Shown here: positions 33,283 to 45,380 of the stretch, in pieces
Layout of the letters: each line of letters opens with the position of its first letter
Numbering within the stretch: position 1 is the first letter of the stretch
Assembly (NCBI RefSeq): GCF_038502225.1
Contig: NC_091325.1
Location: 27,840,424 to 27,904,423, forward strand
Direction of reading: 5' to 3'
Source of the DNA: Cherax quadricarinatus
Lineage: Eukaryota > Arthropoda > Malacostraca > Decapoda > Parastacidae
DNA length: 64,000 nt
Program-made: the position numbers and the translations under genes
The notes under the pieces: generated by a model
What the model saw: the letters and a program-made list of their open reading frames with translations, nothing else
Database searches by the model: none
Told to the model about the DNA's origin: nothing

Positions 33283-34238
33283 CTAGTTTAAAGACCTAAC
33301 AGCTCCCTCCACTGCGTTGGCCAGTGCTCCCACCCCACACCTAGATAAGTGAACCCCGTCCCTGGCATACATGTCATTTCTGCCATAGAAGAGGTCCCAG
33401 TTGTCAATGAATGTTACTGCATTTTCCTTACAGTATTTGTCCAGCCAGCAATTGACACCAATTGCTCTGGACAACCATTCATTTCCAACTCCTCTCCTTG
33501 GCAAAATGCCACATATGACAGGTTTCCCACCCTTCCTCCTAATTATCTCTACTGCTGACCTATACCTGCTAATCAGGTCCTCACTCCTACATCTGCCAAC
33601 ATCGTTGCCTCCAGCACTGAGACAGATAATAGGATTGCTCCCATTACCTCTCATGATGTCATCCAGACGGCTAACAATATCCTTCATCCCAGCCCCAGGA
33701 AAACACACTCTCTGCCTCCTACTCCTATCCTTCATGCAGAATGCCCTATCCATGTACCTAATCTGGCTATCCCCAACAACAACAATGTTTTTACCTTCCT
33801 AGGCGTCGTCCGTCGTGATGCTCCGAGTAGTCGACTCACATTCGCCAGGTAGCATTACACCACTTGTAGAATTCGTCAAGACGTTCTCGTTGGGGTTTCT
33901 AGGGATGTCTCACTCACATCTGCCAATGCTTCTTTCGGGCTCGTTGTGGCATTCCCAGTAGAACACTCACATTCGTCAGGTAGCACCGAGAATGGGTTGG
34001 AAGTTTCCACGGCAGTCTTCTGGTTTCTCGTTGTTTCTGCCTCTCCAACCGTTTTCTTGATCTTCAGCTTGGTTCCATGTTGCCCGGCCACTGACCAAGC
34101 TCCCCTCTTAACCTGGGGACTCACAACAGGAGGATTACTACGAATCCTCTTGTTCTCCTCCGTTAATCGCCGTATCTCCATCTTAGCAACTCTGAGTTCT
34201 TCTCTCAGCTGCTGGTAAAGTTGCTCAAGAGAGGGCAT
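33283..34238 (-). pseudogene. CR1-C ORF1 (SGNH-type), broken
   Basis: Equivalent to 29520-30485. A 10-bp deletion near 33893 shifts the frame after PTRTS, and a TAG near 33799 interrupts the region before the first esterase block. The esterase blocks SAGGNDV and DGVHLS remain readable downstream, from 33753 to 33283. Confidence 0.8.
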
Positions 34239-34285
34239 CCTCTGAACTTTTCATTTCAGGTAAGTCACCGTGACCTGAGTAGCTC

Positions 34286-35400
34286 AGGCCTGAGTTTCTC
34301 TTAAGTGGGCCTATCTTGTCCCTAATTTTATTTCTGTATACCTGAAAGAACCCTTTTGGGTTACTCTTCGAATCCTTTGTGGCCTTAGCCTCATTCCTTT
34401 ACTTATTCCTTTTTTTATTTCTCTCTTTAATTGAATATACCGATTTCTTAACTGCCCATTCCCTCTTTTGATACGCCTAGATATATGCCTCTCTTTTGAC
34501 CAATGAGATGTTTTAATATATTGTTCATCCATTTGGGATTATTTTTGTTAGATCTAATTTTCCTACTCGGAACAAAAGTTGTCTAGGCAGCTAGAACTAT
34601 GCTCTGTAAAGCATCATATTGGCAACCAAGATCACCTACCTGACCCATAGTCAGGTCATCCCAATTTAGCCCACCCAGGTAATTTCTCAGTTCCATGAAA
34701 TCGGCCAAGCGAAAGTCTGAGACAGAAATTTGATTGCAGTTGTCTGGGTAATTCCATGATATATTGAAACTAAGTGATTTGTGATCACTTTCCCCAAGCT
34801 CATCATTAACCTCAAGATTATTAATTAATAAGAATGTAGGAACACTGCAGAAGGCATACTGGCCCATTCTTTGTTGTCAAGATCTAAGTCAAGCCTGAAC
34901 GGTATCAAGAAAATCACTAGACTCAAGATTTCCTGTCATATTGTTCCAATCAATTTGTCTAAAGTTAAAATCTCCCATTAACACATTTTATATCTAGATG
35001 CCTTATTAATTTCGTCCCATAACAGCTTACTGCACTTCCTATCAAGGTTTAGGCGCCTATAAATCACACCCAAAATTAATTTGTCACCGCCCTCGAGAAA
35101 CTGTAGCCAAACAGATTCTGTGTCCGATATTTCTAATCTTATATCATGTCTAAGACAACAGTTTAAATTATCTCTGAGATACATCGCTACTCCATTACCT
35201 TTCCTGTTGACCCTATCAGTGTGGAATAGTTTATTACCATGTATGTTGCATTCAGAAGGCATTTCTCTATCTTTCATGTTGAACCAGGTCTCCTGGTTAT
35301 ACCAATAATATCTATATTACCTGCACTTGCAAGTAATCTTAGTACATCTATCTTATTCCTGAAACTTCTACTATTTGTATAGAAAACCTTAAAGGAGCTA
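34286..35400 (-). pseudogene. CR1-D ORF2, endonuclease and linker part
   Basis: Degraded endonuclease: FRNKIDVLRLLASAG near 35340, ALPTECNIHGNKLF-like at about 35240, GVAMYLRDNLNCCLRHD near 35170 and ESDHKSLSF near 34790. The linker QLRNRYIQLKREIKKG is near 34440. It has several frame changes and the small insertion at 34828-34866. It continues in 24808-25575. Confidence 0.7.
34828..34866 (-). mobile_element. 39-bp CR1 3'-tail insertion
   Basis: TAAGAATGTAGGAACACTGC and AGAAGGCATACTGGCCCAT match the extreme 3' end of CR1-A (19040-19080). It sits inside the endonuclease of CR1-D, where CR1-E has uninterrupted sequence. It appears to be an extremely truncated insertion. Confidence 0.6.
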
Positions 35401-35584
35401 GTTACTCGTTGCCCTCTACTATCTCTCTTTATTCGTTGATCAATTGATTTGCCTTTACTAGCAACTTTATTTTGAATATTGTCTTTTAAACATATCCCTG
35501 AAGTATCCCGGCAATATCAGCTGTTTTCAACCCTAAAACTGCAGCCAGATTGTTTCCCACAAACACCCATACCTCTATAATCTA

Positions 35585-36281
35585 TCAGTTTAAAGTCCTA
35601 GACAAGTCATCAATAACCCCTTCAATCAAATTGGATAATGCAACCACCCCAGCCCCAGAGAGATGAACCCCATCCCTTGCATACATATCAAGTTTGCCAT
35701 AGAATTTGTCCCAGTTATCAATGAATGGGATCGCAAGTGCTTTGCAGTACCTGTCTAGCCAGCAATATATACCAGTTGCCCTACACATCCATTCATTGCC
35801 CACTCCCTTTCTAGGCAAGATACTAAATATGATTGGTATTCCCTTCTCCCCTTAGACCTGACTGATTCTATGGCTGACCTGTACTTATCCAGCAGTTCCT
35901 GTCTCCTGTCCTTCCCAATGTCATTACCCTCAGCACTAAGGCATATTATCGAACCTGCTATGTCACCAACACCAGCTCCTAGGAGGCAGTGGTACCTTCA
36001 ACCTCCAGGACAATCGTCCTGGAGAACAGAGAATCGATTTCCTACCTTCATATCTTCTCAGTTAACTCTCCTTATCTTCCTTCTTCCTGAACTGTGAACC
36101 ACTTGTCACTGCTGGTGACCATTTCCTCCTTACCAGCTAAATCCTTCTCACACTCACTCCCAAACCCATCTAGGCAAAGCTTCAGCCTCCTATTTTCCTC
36201 CTGAAGAAGTAGAATCTCCTTCTTTAACACCTGAACCTGAGATTCTAAAACACTACAACAATCCATGGTGCTTGGTGACAC
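35585..36281 (-). pseudogene. CR1-D ORF1, broken
   Basis: The N-terminal coiled coil (VQVLKKEILLLQEENRRLK) is at 36072-36281. The C-terminal esterase part with DGVHLSGAGVVAL is at 35585-35818. The middle, holding the first catalytic blocks, is deleted or scrambled between about 35870 and 36040. Confidence 0.75.
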
Positions 36282-36341
36282 CCCACGCTAACTCCCAGAG
36301 AGCTTAGGACAGGTATGACCGCACGTGACCACTGACCTCAG

Positions 36342-37575
36342 CGTATTTCTGTGCCAGTAGTGACACTAGTTATTTCTGTGTCAGTAGTGACACTAGTTAC
36401 GTTTATGGCAGTAGTGACGCTAGTTAAGTCTGACAGTAGTGACGCTAGTTACGATTGTGTCAGTAATGACGTGAGTTACGTCTGTTAGTAATGATGATAG
36501 TTACGTCTGTGACAGAAGTGATGCTAATTATGTCTGTGTCAGTAGTGACACTAGTTACGTCTGTGTTAGTTGTGACACTAGTTTCGTCAGTGTCAGTAGT
36601 GACGGTAGTTACGTCTATGTCACTAGTTATGTCTGGGTCAAGAGTGACGCTATTTACGTCTGCGTCATTAGTGACACTCGGTAGGTTTGTGTTAATAGTG
36701 AGGCTAGTTACGTCCATGTCAGTAGTGACAACATTTTCGTCTGTGTCAATAGTGACGCTATTTAAGTATGTGTCAGAAGTGACACTAGTTAGGTTTGTGT
36801 CAGCAATAACATTCGTAATGTCTGTCAGTAGTAACACTGGAAATGTCTATGTCAATAGTGACGCTAGTTACATCTGTCAATAGTGACGCTAGTTACGTCT
36901 GTCAGTAGTGACGCTAGTTACGTCAGTAGTGACGCTAGTTACGTGTGTGTGTTAGTAGTGACGATAGTTACGTCTGTGTCAGTAGTGACGCTAGTTACGT
37001 CTGAGGTAGTAATGACGCTAGTTATGTCTTTGTCAGTAGTGACCCTAGTTTCGTCTGTCAGCAGTGACGCTAGTTACGTCTGTGTCAATAGTGACGGTAT
37101 TTACATCTGTCAGTAGTGACGCTAGTTAGGTTTGTGTCAGCAGTGACGCTAGTTACGTCTCTGTCAGTAGTGACGCTATTTACATCTGTCAGTAGTGACG
37201 CTAGTTACGTCTGTGTCACTAGTGACGCTAGTTACGTCTGTGTCACTAGTGACGCTAGTTACGTCTGTGTCAGTAATAACACTGGTAATGCCTGTGTCAG
37301 AGTGACTAGTGTCAGTAGTGACGCTAGTCTGTGTCAGTAGTAACGCTAGTTACGTCTGTGTCAGTAGTGACGCTAGTTACGTCTGTGTCAGTAGTATCAC
37401 TGGTAATGTCTGTGTCAATAGTAACATTTGTAATATCTGTGTCAGTAGTAACATAGGCAATGTCTGTGTCAGTAGTATCACTGATAATGTCAGTGTCTGT
37501 AGTAACACAGGTAATGTCCGTGTCAGTAGTAACATAGGTAATGTCCGTGTCAGTAGTAACATAGGTAATGTCTAA
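36342..37575. repeat. 27/25-bp minisatellite, block 3
   Basis: Continuation of the array after CR1-D. Two units carry the palindrome GTCACTAGTGAC (near 37215 and 37237). The right end is cut by a CR1 tail at 37576. Confidence 0.93.
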
Positions 37576-37710
37576 GATAACATAAGAACATAAGAAAGAA
37601 GGAACACTGCAACAGGCCTACTGGCCCATGCGGAGCAGGTCCATGTCGTCCCTCCGGATTAGCCCAATGACCCACCCAGTCTGGTCACCCCCACTCAAGG
37701 ATCTGGTCCA
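37576..37710 (-). mobile_element. CR1 3'-end fragment (copy J)
   Basis: Carries the AACATAAGAACATAAGAAAG tail and the AACAGGCCTACTGGCCCATGC block, then fades near 37710. It is a strongly 5'-truncated CR1 insertion at the right border of the minisatellite. Confidence 0.75.
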
Positions 37711-38088
37711 AACATTTTCACGTTTCTGAAATTTCAAATATTTAAATAAAAACAAGTTCTTCCTAATACGCCTGAGGCTTATTTGTCTTCAAATTTTCCC
37801 TCTGCTTCCTTGTTCATAGGTTTTGTAATTCAAATAATCATCCTGTCTTTTCTGCCAGTTACTAGCAGAGCTTTCTATGTTATAATGTCTTCCCTAGTCA
37901 TTCCATCTTTCCCTCCTCATAATGCGGATATTTCAGTTCTTGGACCCTTAAGGTTGCAGCCCGGTGGGCATTTTCAAGTTTATTTTCGTATGTGATTAAC
38001 AGATGTTTGTGTGTGTACGCGCATGAATATTCCTGTATATGTACAAAAGAGTGGCTCTTTCTGATCACTAGCCCCATCCTGTTGGAAT

Positions 38089-38091
<3 letters not shown>
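37711..38091. other. No gene seen
   Basis: Unique sequence without a supported reading frame. Confidence 0.4.

Positions 38092-38132
<41 letters not shown>
38092..38132. repeat. (GA)n microsatellite
   Basis: About 20 GA units. Confidence 0.97.
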
Positions 38133-38135
<3 letters not shown>

Positions 38136-38157
38136 GCGAAGTGAGCACTGAGGAAGT

Positions 38158-38418
38158 GTACTCACCCATTTGTGATTGAAGGGGTTGACACTCAGCTCCT
38201 GGCTCCTGTGTGTGTATGTGTATGTGTATGTGTGTGTGTGTGTGTGTGTGTGTATGTACTCACCTAATTGTACTTACCTAATTGTGGTTGCAGGGATCGA
38301 GACTCAGCTCCTGGCCCCGCCTCTTCACTGATCGCTACTAGGTCCTCTCTCTCTCTGCTTTCTGAGCTGTATCATACCTCTTCTTAAAACTATGTATGGT
38401 TCCTGCCTCCACTACTAC

Positions 38419-38425
<7 letters not shown>
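38158..38425 (-). mobile_element. Two 3'-end fragments of a decapod LINE, split by (TG)n
   Basis: GTACTCACCCATTTGTGATTG at 38158 and GTACTCACCTAATTGTAC at 38257 start two copies of the same repeat, separated by (TG)n at 38208-38257. The second copy encodes on the minus strand VVVEAGTIHSFKKRYDTAQK, the C-terminal end of an L2/CR1-type LINE as I know it from decapods. Another (TG)n run follows at 38421-38450. Confidence 0.55.
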
Positions 38426-38450
<25 letters not shown>

Positions 38451-38553
38451 AGTTGCGAGTAAGGGATTTAGAGGAATTTTTATTCCTTAGAAGTTTATAA
38501 AGAACTCCAGAATTTGGCCTATTTCAAATATTACCCCTCTCAGGCAACAAGGT

Positions 38554-39386
38554 TGTGAAGGCTTACTCAGCCCTGTAACAACTTCAGACAGTATTACCGA
38601 GGCTGGCTCCTCCTCAGGAAAATTAATGAATAGAAAAAGAAATAATAATTCACAAAGATAAACACTTTATTATTTATTAAGCAAAGATAAAACATTGAAA
38701 CATGAAGGTGTATCCTATTTGAAAGAAAAATGAAAAATGAAATGACAAAAATGGGGGGGGGGGGGTGTCACAGGTGTTGGTGACAACCCAACAGCTAGTT
38801 CTTCACAGAGTCTATAGCCTTGAATAGTCAGTCCAGATGACAGGAAAGCAGGTTCTTTACCACTACAAAGATGAGGGGTTGTTGTCTGCTGTCGCCTACA
38901 GTTAATTAGGTAGATCCAAAAAGTGACGTCTCCAGACTTTTGCAAAAGTCTTTCTCCTTCAACACTTCTCGTTGGTTGGCAGGTGACCCGATCTGTCATT
39001 CCAAGCTGGAAAGAGAGACAGGTTACCTACTGCTTAAGAAATCACTCTCCATGATAAGTACAATACCTAAAATACGTGGTGATTATCAAAACATCTAACA
39101 TGGAGATCAAGGCTGAAAGGACTAAGTTTATTATTGGTCAAAAATGAAGCTTTCAACCCATAAGTCCACTAGAATAGGAGCAGACTTTTACTTACAGTTG
39201 TGCTGGGAGCTGTGAGTCGAGTGATTACTGTTTGGCCGGAGCCCCACACATCACCTTTCGGGGTGGGGAGAAAAGGTGGGGGATAGCGGGAGCTAGACTT
39301 ACCCTACCTTAAGAAGCAGCCAGCAATCAAACTATCATTACCATATACTCGCTCGCTACTCCTATCTGTTGAACTTTTCCCTCACA
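38554..39386 (-). repeat. 3' LTR of element G
   Basis: 833 bp. It is preceded, in the element's sense, by a purine tract (AATGGGGGAG, plus-strand complement 39387-39396). It matches 58026-58951 with scattered differences and lacks an internal stretch of about 90 bp. Confidence 0.88.
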
Positions 39387-39480
39387 CTCCCCCATTCTAA
39401 GACTTATAGTCAAGGAGTATAAGACGAATAGGCGAGGAAAAAGTTCTAAAATGTGTAAGTCGCGTAAGGCAACAAATCTT

Positions 39481-42400
39481 CTACTGACTGTCACGACTTA
39501 ACCAGTCAGAGAAATAATTGGATGAACCATTGATATACACAATATGGAACTTAAAAGCTTGGAGAGCCAATGTCCACCTCAAGAGGCGACTGTTGATTCC
39601 CTTAAAAGTTTCTAGGTATATCAAAGGTTTGTGATCCATCTCTAAAATGAATTCTTCTCCCAGTAAATAAAATTTAAGCTTGGAGATATTCCACACAAGG
39701 GCTAAACATTTCTTTTCTATAGTGGAGTATCTCGTTTCTGCAGGAAGGAGTTTCTGGCTTAGGAAGCATACAGGGAAGGGAGTACCTTCATGGTATTGTA
39801 GTAACACTGCACCTAAGCCAGTATTGGAGGCATCAGGTCTTAAACAAAATGTTTTATTAATATCTGGAATCTTAAGTATAGGGTAATTCGAAAAGATATT
39901 TTTAATCTCATTAAACTTTTCTCGAGCTACGTCAGAAAGCTCAAGAGGTTCCTTCACAGACTTTTTAAGGAAGTCGGATAAGATGCCTGTAAGATCAGTA
40001 GGGTTCGGGATAAACCGTACATAAAAATTTACAGAACCAAGAAAGCTACGCATGAGCTTCTTGGTTTTGGGAATTTAAATTCTAATAAAGCTTTGATCTT
40101 ACTGGGGAGAGGCTGCAAAGAGTTATTAGAAAAGATCAGTCCGAGATATCTAATCTTGTTATACCCAAGGAGGCATTTCTTCGGCTTGCCAGTGAGGCCA
40201 TGTGAGTGTAACCTACATAAAACTGATGTTAATGTTAGATATGCTTGCCCCACGCGGATGTCATTACGTAAATGTTATCAAAATAAACTGAAACATTTGG
40301 CATATTACCCAAGATCTTTCTCATCAGTCTCACGTAGGTAGCACAGGCAGTTACCAAACTGAAGGGCATAGTTCTATACTGCACGAGTCCTTGGTGGGTA
40401 GGAAAAGCAGTGTACTGCTTAGAAGAAGGATCTAGCATTACTTGATGATATGCCTGCGCAATATCAATCTCTGAAAAGAAGGAAGAGTCATAAAATTTGT
40501 GTAGATCGCCATCTGTTAAGAGCATAGCCTCAGCATCCCACCGAGTTATAGCATTAAGGTCTCTGAAGTCAATAGCAAGTCTATATGAATTATCCTCCTT
40601 CTTAACCATGACTACTGGTGTGCAATATGCAGATACTGAAGGTTCAATGATCTTTAGTTTTAATAATTTGTCTACCTCTCTGTCAAATGCATCCCTAAGG
40701 TGAACTGGAACTGGGTATAAATTCCGTTTGATAGGACTGTCCGTGACTAAGTCAATCTTATGGACTACCGTGGAGGTGACACCTGGAATATCAGTAAAAA
40801 CGTCTGAGAAGTTACTCACACATTGAAGTAGTTCATGTTTCTTATGGTCATCCAAAGACTCATTAATATTAATGTTTGTTGCACCCGAGTGGTCAAGAGT
40901 CACCAAGTCATGTAGTTCTCTGTCATAGTCTAAGTTAGAGGTGTCAATTACACACACCTTACACTCCTCAGTTGTCTTATCAAGTTTGTGTGGAAAAACT
41001 AAATCAAAGTTATTCAGGCAGTTAACCGAATTTCTTCGGTAATATTTCTTAAGAATGTTGATATTATAAAGCTTGGGTTTCCCCTTGACTTCTATGAGAT
41101 AATCAACCTTCCCGCAAATTTTCAATACCTTATACGGACCTTTCCATGCTACTAATAATTTATTTGACTTGATAGGCAAAAGTACCAGAACTTCATCCCC
41201 TACTTTAAAACTTCTCCTCTGACTTTTGAAATCAAAATAGGTTTTGTACTGGTCCATTGACAAGCATAAGTTTTTCTAAACTATGTCAGAGGTCTCCTCA
41301 AGTTTGGATCTAAGGTCAAGGAGAAACTGGTAAGAAGACTGAACCTCAGCATTTACCTCCTCATTAGTCCATAAGTCATGAAGGATGGACAATGGAACTC
41401 TGGCCTGTCTACCATAGAGAAGTTCAAAAGATGAAAACCCCAAAGAGTCACTGGGAACTTCCCTCATGGTCAACAAAGCTCAGGGTAGGTAACGATGCCA
41501 CTCCTTAGGTTTAAGGGAGCAAAGTTTCCTTAAAATGGACTTGAGAACCGAATGCTGGCGCTCAATCCTCCCATTACAGCTGGGATGATATGGTGTGGTG
41601 AAGAGAGGATTCACTCCCAGAAGTTGGTAGAGATGTTGCATTAAGTCAGATGTGAATTGTGTCCCACGGTCAGACAAAATCTTTCTAGGAATGCCCACTC
41701 TGTAGAAGATGGACAAAAGTTCTTCAGCCACCTCTGTAGTAGTTATGGACTTTAAAGGTGCAGCTTCAGGGAAACTCGAAGCATAATCAACTAATGTTAA
41801 TATATATCTATGTCCCCCAGATGAAAGTGGTGATGAAGGACCAACGATGTCAATAGCTACTCTTTCAAACGGTACCATAAAGATTGACATTTTGACCATA
41901 GGTACTCGCCTGGTACCTAGGGAGGATAACAGTTGGCAAACTTTACACGATCTACAATAGGTAGTGATATCTGAGGACATTTTGGGCCAAAAATAGGTTT
42001 ATCTAGTTTTATTTAAGGTTTTACGATGCGAGAAATGTCCGGCCACTGGCAGGTCATGAGCCATTTTAAGAACAGTCTCTCTGTATTGACTTGGAACAAC
42101 TAAGATGGAATAGTCCATCTCATCTGAATTATACAAGATACCTTTTATATATTCAAATTTATATGAAAAGTTTTTCCTTTGGATAACTTGATTTTGTTTA
42201 GCGGCATTATGGCAATTCTGAAGAGAAGGGCAATTACATTGTAAATTGACAAAGGAGTCCTTCGATATATCTAAAGGCTTAAAGTCAGGGAAAATCAAAG
42301 GATGGACAGTAGGAGAAGCCTGGGCTTTGGTCTGAGCCCTAGTCAAGACATTTATAGTATCGGAGGTGATATCTTCACTTTCATCTAACAAGTGAACCGG

Positions 42401-43288
42401 TGATTCTACTATCTCGCTTTCGAGAGTAGTATCACTGGTTTCTAACCCCACATGAATATTCCGAGACATTGCCTCATCTGAACTTTCGAGGGGCTTTTCT
42501 GACTCTACAGGAAGAGGATCTGAAAAGCTTATGTCCATCTTTGGTGATGAAAGGTCAACCTCAGAAGGAAGAATGGCACCTTTTACATTACCTATTAGTA
42601 CGGAGCAAGAAATGATGGGAGCTAGTACGGCTTCAGACCAACCTGTGAACCATTTAGACCTAATGTAACAACGGATGGTAGGAAAAGTGTCTGTACGGCC
42701 CAAGTAGTCTGAAAGAATAGCAGAGGAATGAGTTTCTTTAAGATTGGGGAACAGCTTATCAGAAATAACTATACATGTGCATCCAGTGTCTCGTAAAATT
42801 CTAGATACATTAAGTCCATTAACTGTTCCTGAACAGAAGGGTGCTTGGTCATTACAGTCTTTAAAACATCTTCCAACTTTTTGGACCTTCTTAGAAGGAC
42901 AATCTGGACGTTTATGTCCCTTAACACCACATAAATGACAAACAGGAATAAAAGAAGATAGTTTGTTTTCCACTAGAGGCTTTGATTTCTTAAGATCTGG
43001 TGAACCCTTGCCCTTAGGGTTCGATCCCTTTAGGTCTTTATAGGAATTGTGAGCCTCAGCATACAAGTCAGCTGCCTCAGCAACTTCATCAGCTTTAATC
43101 AGGTTACGTTCTCTAATGAATGTTCTTATCTGGTGGGGAAGAGCTGTCAGGAACTGGTCAGTAACCATGAAGTCTCTAAGAGATTCATAACTGTGATCAA
43201 TTCCTGAACTCTCTATCCAAAAGTCGAACAAACGAACTATAGCATGGCCAAAACTGCTGAAAGTTTTGGCCATGCTGTAAGGTGGCAT
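39481..43288 (-). pseudogene. Element G pol: protease, integrase, RT, RNase H
   Basis: From 43288 to 40235 a single frame has three in-frame stops (at 41999, 41480 and 41276). It contains the gag knuckle CHLCGVKGHKRPDC near 42940, then protease RDTGCTCIV near 42775. The integrase HHCC region runs from HDLPVAGHFSH (42050) to CRSCKVC (41950), with catalytic DIVGP (41840), SDRGTQF (41670) and GRIERQH (41560), and a GPY-type end near 41110. RT follows: PVVMVKKEDNSYRLAIDFRD near 40590, EIDIAQAYHQV near 40455, then VYFDNIYV at about 40268-40290, where the catalytic YxDD is YFDN. After frame changes near 40250 and 40040, RNase H appears (RPDASNTGLGAVL near 39830, MDHKPLIYLE near 39620). Confidence 0.85.
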
Positions 43289-44110
43289 ACCTGAAATCTT
43301 TCCTATAAGAATTTGTGGTTTTTTGATATGCTTTAAGGATTGCCTTCTTTAGTAGGTTATAAGTACATATGATATCCTGCGACAAAGTTGCATAGATATT
43401 CAAAGCAGTACCAGAAAATAACATTCCTAACCAGGTAGCCCAGGTGTCAGCAGGCCATTCACAGAGGATAGCGGTATTTTCAAACCTGATAATGTATGAA
43501 GTAATGTCTTCACCCTCTGTGAATGGAGGTAAATTAGGTGTTGGAATATGTGCACTATCTGCATGAAGTTCAATTACTCCTTCCTCTAATTGTTGTTGTG
43601 TAAGAGTTAACTTTTTATTCTCTAATTCAAGGCGAGATTTTTTGAGCTCGCGATTTTTTTCTCTCTCTCTTAACTCATGTTCTCTAGCTCTTTCCTCAAC
43701 TTCTCTATCCTTTGCTCTTTCCTCGAGTTCTCTTAATTTAACTTGTTCCTCACGTACTTTAGCTCTCTCCTCACGATCAAGCCTATCACGCTTCTTTTTC
43801 TCCTCTCTCTTGATTTTCTCTTTCAATTAGATCTCTCTCCTTTTTATCCTCTCTTTCGATTCTCTCTCTCTCCTTTTTCTCCTCTCTCTCTCTATTCTTT
43901 CTCTCTCCTTTTTCTCCTCTCTTTCCCTTTCTGTCTTTCTTGTTTCTCTCTCTCTGTTCTTTCTCTCTCCTTTTTCTCCTCTCTCTCTATTCTTTCTTTC
44001 TCCTTTTCAATTCTTTCCTGGATCTTAGCGCTAATGAAAGCTTCTAAATTTTCCCCCGTTATTCCTAACTTACTCCCAGCATTCATCCAAAATTGGTATT
44101 CCTCCATACT
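43197..44110 (-). pseudogene. Element G gag, frameshifted
   Basis: It starts near 44107 (MEEYQFWMNAG), followed by a very long charged coiled coil of Glu/Arg/Lys repeats (about 44030-43650). A capsid-like helical part follows: TSYIIRFENTAILCEWPADT near 43480 and KKAILKAYQKTTNSYRKDF near 43330. A frame change near 43830 and another near 43260 separate it from the knuckle in the downstream frame. The AYQ...YRKDF segment resembles the gag region that SCAN domains derive from. Confidence 0.7.
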
Positions 44111-44233
44111 TGCAAGAATAACATAAACTACCAGGGGAAAATGAAATGGGTATATCAAAGAAAACGGAGGGTTCAATTCCTGCTCTGCTCAAACTGTAAA
44201 TAAACCGGAGGGTTCGATCCCTGCTTCGATTAA
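44111..44233. other. Leader of element G, left of the CR1-E insertion
   Basis: Two degenerate copies of GGAGGGTTCRATYCCTGCT are at 44165 and 44209. A third related stretch, AGAGGGTTCTATGCC, is on the far side of CR1-E at 57602. They look like internal leader repeats of element G. Confidence 0.45.
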
Positions 44234-44365
44234 ACATGAGAACACAAGAACATAAGAAAGAAGGAACATTGCAACAGGCCTACTGACCCATGTGGAGCAG
44301 GTCCATGCCCCCCCCCCCCCCACGGATTAGACCAATGACCCCCCCGGATTAGCCCAATGACCCAT

Positions 44366-44799
44366 TGTGGCATGCAAAGAGTATGTAATCTTTATTCGGC
44401 GCATGTACACACCCTCATTTACAGGGTATCTCACCCAATCAGCGAACCAGGTGACTAAGAGCTGACGATGGGGCCCCGTCGTTCAACTATTAACCAGGTT
44501 CCAGCCAATAAGAAGATGGTTTTCGCAATTGCAGAGGTTATGTGGGTACCAATCTCCTGTCTGCCCTTGTCATTCCCATTCTAGAGCTGGTTGAAGCACG
44601 GTCTGCTCTCTTGTGGCTTCTATTCTGCCTTGCTTACCGTAGAGTGCATTAATACCTATCACTGTACATAGTGTATATAGTGTATATATTGCTGTTCTAA
44701 ATTGGTGAAGGATAATATAAGTCAAAACTTTTCTGCTGTGTTTATTTTGCTCCCTTTACACCCAGGATAACAGGCCGTTTGGACTCCTGGGTTGTAATA
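44366..44799 (+). repeat. 5' LTR of element H
   Basis: 434 bp. It differs from the 3' LTR at about two dozen positions counted by eye and retains a 43-bp segment near 44400 that the 3' LTR has lost between GGCG/AGCG short repeats. Confidence 0.88.
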
Positions 44800-45380
44800 T
44801 GGGGGCCTGTTCGGGAGCTGGAGCTGGACTTAGAGAAAGGGTTGAGCCTAGGGTGAAGCTGATAGACAATGTGCAGCTTGCTGTCTGGCATTGCATTAGC
44901 TTTGCCAATGCTTTACAAATTTGGCGTGTCAGTTGGTTTGCTATGGTCAGCCTTGCAATTGTGTGATCGTTCAACAGCTCGCTACTAGCTTGTTTGGTGT
45001 GCTCGCTTCGCTACGGTCAATCTTGTAGAACAGGGTGTAGCTTGCTGTCTGGCATTGCTTTACAAATTTTGCATGTCAGTTGCTACTAGCCTGTTCGGTG
45101 TGAAGAATTTTGCAGTCAGTTTTGCTATTGCGTATCCACCTTGTATGCGTATTCTGCAATCGTACTGTGCATAGCTAAGCGTGTTCTGCAAATTAATTTG
45201 TTACGTTGGGGTATTCTGGAATCGTACTGTCTGGTGTCGGCATATACTTCGTATAACCTACCTAAATTGCCCCTACAGCGTTGTTGGCAAATTGCTCATT
45301 CCATTGGCATTAATTACGAACGCACTCTCACAGCTGCGCAACTGCGTTCACTGATTACTGACAAACTTGCAGAAGAAGAG
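44800..45380 (+). other. Leader of element H
   Basis: Runs from the primer-site candidate to the likely gag ATG at 45381. It contains internal near-repeats such as GCTTGCTGTCTGGCATTGC (near 44875 and 45040). Another ATG at 45141 is in the gag frame, so the true start is uncertain. Confidence 0.5.

Larger units (their letters stand above)
30598..34250 (-). mobile_element. CR1-like LINE, copy C, lacking its 3' end
   Basis: Nearly identical to CR1-B and joined to it head-to-tail. Copy C is missing the C-terminal codons and the 3' tail. It starts at ACCTATCTTCC (30598), has a 26-bp deletion just inside (near 30621), and ends at the ORF1 ATG. CR1 insertions normally lose the 5' end, so a missing 3' end suggests recombination or tandem duplication rather than simple retrotransposition. 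Confidence 0.75.
17571..36341 (-). mobile_element. CR1-like LINE, copy D (full 5' end), heavily interrupted
   Basis: A single minus-strand CR1 that I reassemble from pieces at 17571-19018, 24808-25575 and about 34286-36341. The pieces are in correct order, and sequence at the breaks rejoins when compared with CR1-E. The 3' end has the AAGAACATAAGAA tail typical of this family. The 5' end at 36341 (CTGAGGTCAGTGGTCAC on the minus strand) matches the 5' end of CR1-E at 57584, which shows that both are full length at 5'. Minisatellite flanks it on both sides. Confidence 0.75.

Noticed and set aside
43642..44126. Leu/Ser/Phe-rich plus-strand frames resembling membrane proteins
   Set aside because: Antisense of the Glu/Arg/Lys coiled coil in the gag of element G.
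44165..44230. tRNA-like B box (GGTTCGATCCC) suggesting a tRNA or SINE
   Set aside because: No A box at proper distance and no cloverleaf. It recurs as a leader repeat of element G.
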